Assembly: GCF_014117425.1 (NCBI RefSeq)
Contig: NZ_CP059725.1
Coordinates: forward strand, 124,001 to 188,000
Source of the DNA: Bartonella sp. HY038
GTDB lineage: Bacteria; Pseudomonadota; Alphaproteobacteria; Rhizobiales; Rhizobiaceae
Direction: 5' to 3'
Length of the DNA stretch: 64,000 bases
In this document: piece after piece, positions 60,302-64,000 of the stretch
How positions within the stretch are numbered: the stretch's first letter is position 1
How the letters are laid out: each line of letters opens with the position of its first letter
The notes under the pieces: model-generated
The model's database searches: none
Told to the model about the DNA's origin: nothing
The model's input: only the letters and a program-made list of their open reading frames with translations
Program-made: the position numbers and the translations under genes

Positions 60302-60338
60302 AAAGTCCCCTGATTTGCATCAGGGGACTTTTTTTGTG
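60302..60338 (+). terminator. Strong terminator of the adhesin gene
   Basis: A perfect 12-bp stem (AAAGTCCCCTGA/TCAGGGGACTTT) with a 6-nt loop is followed by a T-run, about 35 bp beyond the adhesin stop. Confidence 0.9.
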
Positions 60339-60500
60339 GGGGTTTTATTGTGATTACCAAAAAATAAAATTCTTCCGCTCAAATATGCAAATTCAAATTA
60401 TCTAAGAGCGTATTATCTGCGTTTAAAAATAATGTTACAATGCCTATTCTGCTTAGCTTTGAACAAAGAGATGCGTATTTTTGGCATAGTTTTGAGTAAA

Positions 60501-60535
60501 AAAACGCCGCCAACTTGAAAAGTTGGCGGCGTTTT
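60501..60535 (-). terminator. Terminator of the glutamate dehydrogenase gene (bidirectional shape)
   Basis: A 16-bp perfect stem (AAAACGCCGCCAACTT/AAGTTGGCGGCGTTTT) with a GAA loop lies 36 bp beyond the stop. On the minus strand a T-run follows. The ~165 bp between this and the adhesin terminator show nothing else. Confidence 0.88.
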
Positions 60536-60570
60536 ATGCCTAAGATATTTTATGCGTATAGGATCGGGCG

Positions 60571-63500
60571 TTAACTACCCTTACGCACCAAGTCTGCCAT
60601 CATGCCGGCTGCAACACTAAAGCGGGAAATATTAAGATCGCCCTCAATCAGTGTATTCATCCGATTGATGATAGCTTCAATGTGGCTGCCTTCGGCTTCA
60701 AGCCAGCTTTGGGCCGGATTTTCAGCGTCTTTAAAGTCACGCAAGGCTTTCATCACCATGCGGCGCAGCGCATCAATAATGGTATCATTGGCTTGTGCCA
60801 AGGCCATGCCATCATAATAGTCAACCACGGGTATGGTGCGACTGGCATTTTCAATGCGGTTAATACGGAATATTTCAGCAAGTTTGAAATAGGTTTGGGC
60901 GGCAACAATAAGGTCAGAATCTGTTTGATAGGCTACCAAAGCAATATCGGGTACAACCGATGCTGTTTCCAGCATTGCAAGGCGTTTAGCAAGAGCATTT
61001 GGTGCGCCTTGTGCCTCAAACTCTGCTGCCACTTGTGCCATTTGTTCACGCATATAATCAGGAATTAGCGTTTCCAATTGCGGCTCAATAGCCATGCGGG
61101 CTTCTGTCATTGACTGGATATGCTCATTTAATGGCTTATCCAATTTAACATTTTGTAACAACCAGCTGGTCACTGCAAACATCATGCGCGAAATAGCTGC
61201 GTAGAAGCTATTTTGCACAAGACCAGGTATTTTATTGTCAAGCGCATCAATTTCAGCATAAAGAGAATTTAAGTCAAAACTATCACGCACCAAAACAAAA
61301 GCGCGAATAACCGATTCGGCTGAATGACCAGTTTTGTCTTGTAAGCGATTGACGAAAGTCGGTCCACCGCGGTTTACTACATCATTGGCAAGCAATGTTG
61401 CAATAATATCGCGGCGTAATTGGTGGTTGCTGATTTCCTCGGCATATTTTTCGCGCATTGCTGGTGGGAAATAGTTAAACAATGCAGTTTCAAAATATGG
61501 ATCTTCTGAAAGTGGATTGGTTGCAATTTCCGCTTGCAAAGTAATTTTGGCATAAGCCATAATAACCGATAATTCGGGACGGGTTAAGCCAATTCTCTTT
61601 GCTTGGCGATCAGCTAAGGCTTCATTATCTGGTAGGACTTCAACACGGCGATCAAGCAGTTTTACCCGTTCCAAATCATGCATGAAGCGAATTTGATAAG
61701 GCAAATCAATAACTGCGCGTTTTTCCGCTAGGGAAAGGGTTAGCGGTTGCAGATAATTATTGCGCAAAACAAGGTTCGACACGTCATCGGTCATGCTTTT
61801 TAGCAAAATATTGCGATCAGGACGGCTTAGTTTACCTTGACGCATGGCGCTTGCTAATGCGATTTTGATATTCACTTCAACGTCAGAACAATTAACGCCG
61901 GCAGAATTATCAATTGCATCGGTATTGCAACGGCCACCTTTCATTGAATATTCAATGCGGCCGCGCTGGGTCATGCCAAGATTAGCACCTTCACCAACTA
62001 CTTTTGCTCGTATTTGCGAGCCGGTGATACGGATAGCATCATTGGCATGATCGCCAACTTGCGCATCATTTTCACCTGATCCACGAATATAAGTACCGAT
62101 ACCGCCAAACCATAAAAGATCAACAGGTGCTTGCAAAATAGCATTGATGATTTCAAATGGCGTGCCGCTCGTTTTGTTAAAGCCAATAGCTTTAGCAGCC
62201 TCGGGGGATAAGGTAATAGTTTTTAACGAGCGAGAGTAAACACCGCCGCCATTTGAGATTTTTTGCTTATCATAATCCTGCCAGCTTGTACGTGGCAGGT
62301 TAAACAACCGCTCACGCTCAGCAAAGCTTGCGTCGGTATCAGGATTTGGGTCAATGAAAATATCGCGGTGGTCGAAAGCCGCAACAAGGCGCGTTTTGGT
62401 TGATAGCAACATGCCATTGCCAAATACGTCACCCGACATATCACCAACGCCAACTGCACTAAATTCTTGGGTTTGAATATCGTGATCAAATTCACGGAAG
62501 TGGCGTTTTACAGCTTCCCATGCACCTTTTGCGGTAATGCCCATAGCTTTATGGTCATAGCCAGCAGAACCGCCTGAGGCAAAGGCATCATCAAGCCAAA
62601 AATCATTGGCTTCACTAATGGCATTAGCGGTATCTGAGAATGTTGCTGTACCCTTATCAGCGGCAACAACAAAATATGGATCATCACCATCATGGCGGAT
62701 AATATCTTTTGCCGCAACGACTTTGCCATCAATAATATTATCGGTTATGGAAAGCATTGCGGTAATATAGATGATATAGGCTTGGCGAGCAGCTTCACCA
62801 ATGGCAGCACGGTCATTGGTTACTGGCAAGTGATGGGGATAAAAACCACCCTTTGAGCCAACTGGTACAATCACCGCATTTTTTACTTGCTGGGCTTTGA
62901 CAAGACCAAGAACCTCGGTGCGGTAATCTTGCCGGCGATCAGACCAACGTAAACCACCACGCGCTACCGGGCCAAAGCGTAAATGCACACCTTCAACCGC
63001 TGGTCCATAAACAAAAATTTCACGATATGGACGCGGATCAGGCAAGATATCAATCAAATGCGGATCAAGCTTAAAGGCAAGGGTTTTGCGTTCGCTACCA
63101 TCAGCTTCGCGTTTATAGGCATTGGTGCGCAAGCTTGCGGTTATTAAAGTGCGGAATGAACGCAAGATACGATCATCATCAAGGGTTGGTACATCTTGCA
63201 ATTCGAGCTCAATACGATCGCGCACTTCAGCTTCTTTTGCCTCACTACCATGATGGGGGCAGGTTGGATCAAAGCGCAGGCGGAAAAGACTATAAAGATC
63301 GCGGGTAATATTGGGGAAGTTATTTAGCGCGCGGGCAAGGTTATCCTGCGAATAAGGAATACCAGCTTGCTGTAAATAACGTCCATAAGCACGCATGATA
63401 ACTATTTCGCGCCAATCAAGCCCAGCTGATTGAATTAAGCCATTAAACGCATCATCATCAGCATCTTCTGCCCAAATGGCTTCAAAAGCTTCAGCTAGTT

Positions 63501-64000
63501 TTTTGCCAATTTTTGTAAGATCAACCTTGGTTTTATGGGCGTTTTCAAGCTCCATATCGTGAAGGAATACGGTTTCGCCAGCACCATTATGCAATTCCAA
63601 GGTTTGTTCGGCAATGACGCGGAAGCCCATATTTTCCAACAAGGGTACGCGCAGTGATAGTTCGAGCGCATCGCCAAGATGGAATAATTTTAGTGAAACA
63701 AATTGCGGCTCTTCTTCTATGTGATGATAGAAATTAACCTCAAGCGGATTGTTTTCTGAAAGCTTATGAATTTCAGCCGCGTCAAGCAAGGCGCTATCAG
63801 CACTAAAGCTGTTGCGATAGCTTTGTGGCAAATCCATCGCAAGGCGAACAGTATCCATATTAATGCGCTTTTTGCTAGCAGCAAGTTGCACACGATCTTC
63901 CCAATTGCGGATAAGTCCACCAACATCTTCTTCAATTTTGGCTTGTGAAAATTCAGGAACAGATCCACCCTTACGGTGAATGATATAATGGACGCGAGTT
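60571..64000 (-). CDS. NAD-specific glutamate dehydrogenase, large (180-kDa) type, partial
   Basis: The frame is open from 63999 to the stop at 60571 (1,142 residues); the N-terminal third lies beyond the window. An internal GTG at 63891 is not the true start, because upstream codons (VHYIIHRKGG, EDVGGLIRNWEDR) are family sequence. The catalytic core contains GPVARGGLRWSDRRQDYRTE, QQVKNAVIVPVGSKGGF (catalytic lysine in the GSKGG region), AVGVGDMSGDVFGNGMLLS for NAD binding, DLLWFGGIGTYI and KVVGEGANLGMTQ. The C-terminal ~400 residues are the helical regulatory domain. It deaminates glutamate to 2-oxoglutarate with NAD+. Confident. Confidence 0.95.
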   Translation of the reverse strand, partial: TRVHYIIHRKGGSVPEFSQAKIEEDVGGLIRNWEDRVQLAASKKRINMDTVRLAMDLPQSYRNSFSADSALLDAAEIHKLSENNPLEVNFYHHIEEEPQFVSLKLFHLGDALELSLRVPLLENMGFRVIAEQTLELHNGAGETVFLHDMELENAHKTKVDLTKIGKKLAEAFEAIWAEDADDDAFNGLIQSAGLDWREIVIMRAYGRYLQQAGIPYSQDNLARALNNFPNITRDLYSLFRLRFDPTCPHHGSEAKEAEVRDRIELELQDVPTLDDDRILRSFRTLITASLRTNAYKREADGSERKTLAFKLDPHLIDILPDPRPYREIFVYGPAVEGVHLRFGPVARGGLRWSDRRQDYRTEVLGLVKAQQVKNAVIVPVGSKGGFYPHHLPVTNDRAAIGEAARQAYIIYITAMLSITDNIIDGKVVAAKDIIRHDGDDPYFVVAADKGTATFSDTANAISEANDFWLDDAFASGGSAGYDHKAMGITAKGAWEAVKRHFREFDHDIQTQEFSAVGVGDMSGDVFGNGMLLSTKTRLVAAFDHRDIFIDPNPDTDASFAERERLFNLPRTSWQDYDKQKISNGGGVYSRSLKTITLSPEAAKAIGFNKTSGTPFEIINAILQAPVDLLWFGGIGTYIRGSGENDAQVGDHANDAIRITGSQIRAKVVGEGANLGMTQRGRIEYSMKGGRCNTDAIDNSAGVNCSDVEVNIKIALASAMRQGKLSRPDRNILLKSMTDDVSNLVLRNNYLQPLTLSLAEKRAVIDLPYQIRFMHDLERVKLLDRRVEVLPDNEALADRQAKRIGLTRPELSVIMAYAKITLQAEIATNPLSEDPYFETALFNYFPPAMREKYAEEISNHQLRRDIIATLLANDVVNRGGPTFVNRLQDKTGHSAESVIRAFVLVRDSFDLNSLYAEIDALDNKIPGLVQNSFYAAISRMMFAVTSWLLQNVKLDKPLNEHIQSMTEARMAIEPQLETLIPDYMREQMAQVAAEFEAQGAPNALAKRLAMLETASVVPDIALVAYQTDSDLIVAAQTYFKLAEIFRINRIENASRTIPVVDYYDGMALAQANDTIIDALRRMVMKALRDFKDAENPAQSWLEAEGSHIEAIINRMNTLIEGDLNISRFSVAAGMMADLVRKGS

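Overview
The window looks like chromosomal DNA of an AT-rich alphaproteobacterium of the order Hyphomicrobiales, somewhere near Brucellaceae/Bartonellaceae. The evidence is gene content and family style: the very large NAD-type glutamate dehydrogenase, a dnaK-dnaJ pair behind a textbook alphaproteobacterial RpoH promoter, a GT21 ceramide-glucosyltransferase-like enzyme, PdeM, a PotD/PotA-type ABC transporter with a fused permease, a NitT/TauT transporter with NnrS, and a BapA-type adhesin. The exact genus is inference. I saw no tRNA, rRNA, CRISPR array or intact prophage by eye.

Layout. 1-660: the 3' end of acs, then a MITE-like element with long inverted repeats. 662-3457 (minus): queE-queD behind a leader with three hairpins, and a calcineurin-like phosphoesterase. 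3661-5781: a double-AAA ATPase cut by an in-frame TAA. 5947-8139: a secreted ankyrin-repeat protein, a decayed ORF, and a tandem duplication carrying two small cysteine-rich exported proteins. 8396-17252 (all plus): a probable hydroxy-acid uptake and catabolism locus holding a D-hydroxyacid FAD dehydrogenase, a polyamine-type ABC importer, a DapA-family lyase/aldolase, a frameshifted IclR regulator and an L-hydroxyacid FMN dehydrogenase. 17409-22064: a UDP-glucuronate 4-epimerase, then an accessory patch with an orphan SUKH-like immunity gene, an IS6-family remnant, two small unknown genes (one frameshifted) and pncB. 22093-34251 (minus): housekeeping and metabolic genes, namely a glutamine amidotransferase, arfB, a GT21 glycosyltransferase, pdeM, dnaJ, dnaK, an M20 amidohydrolase, an MHS-family transporter, a small membrane-anchored protein and a lytic transglycosylase. 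34776-40843 (plus): a tight operon of TonB-dependent receptor, NitT/TauT-type ABC transporter and NnrS. 40858-42318 (minus): cardiolipin synthase. 42966-60268: one giant BapA-like adhesin gene, about 5,767 aa once a single-base deletion is corrected. 60571-64000 (minus): the C-terminal two thirds of NAD-glutamate dehydrogenase.

The most striking object is the adhesin. By my count it has 44 Ig-like modules, of which 35 fall into five higher-order super-repeats of seven modules. Four of these are exactly 770 codons (2310 bp) long, and two neighbours share about 1.75 kb of almost identical DNA. A hairpin and a possible 10-codon leader ORF lie just upstream. The TonB/NitT/NnrS operon and the paired D-/L-hydroxyacid dehydrogenase locus are the best candidates for undescribed physiology.

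Four genes carry a small lesion: a nonsense codon in the AAA ATPase and one-base indels in the IclR regulator, a small unknown gene and the adhesin. Two of the three indels lie in homopolymers (A4, A8) and the third at a GG. They may be real decay, phase-variable tracts, or residual errors of a long-read assembly; the sequence alone cannot decide.
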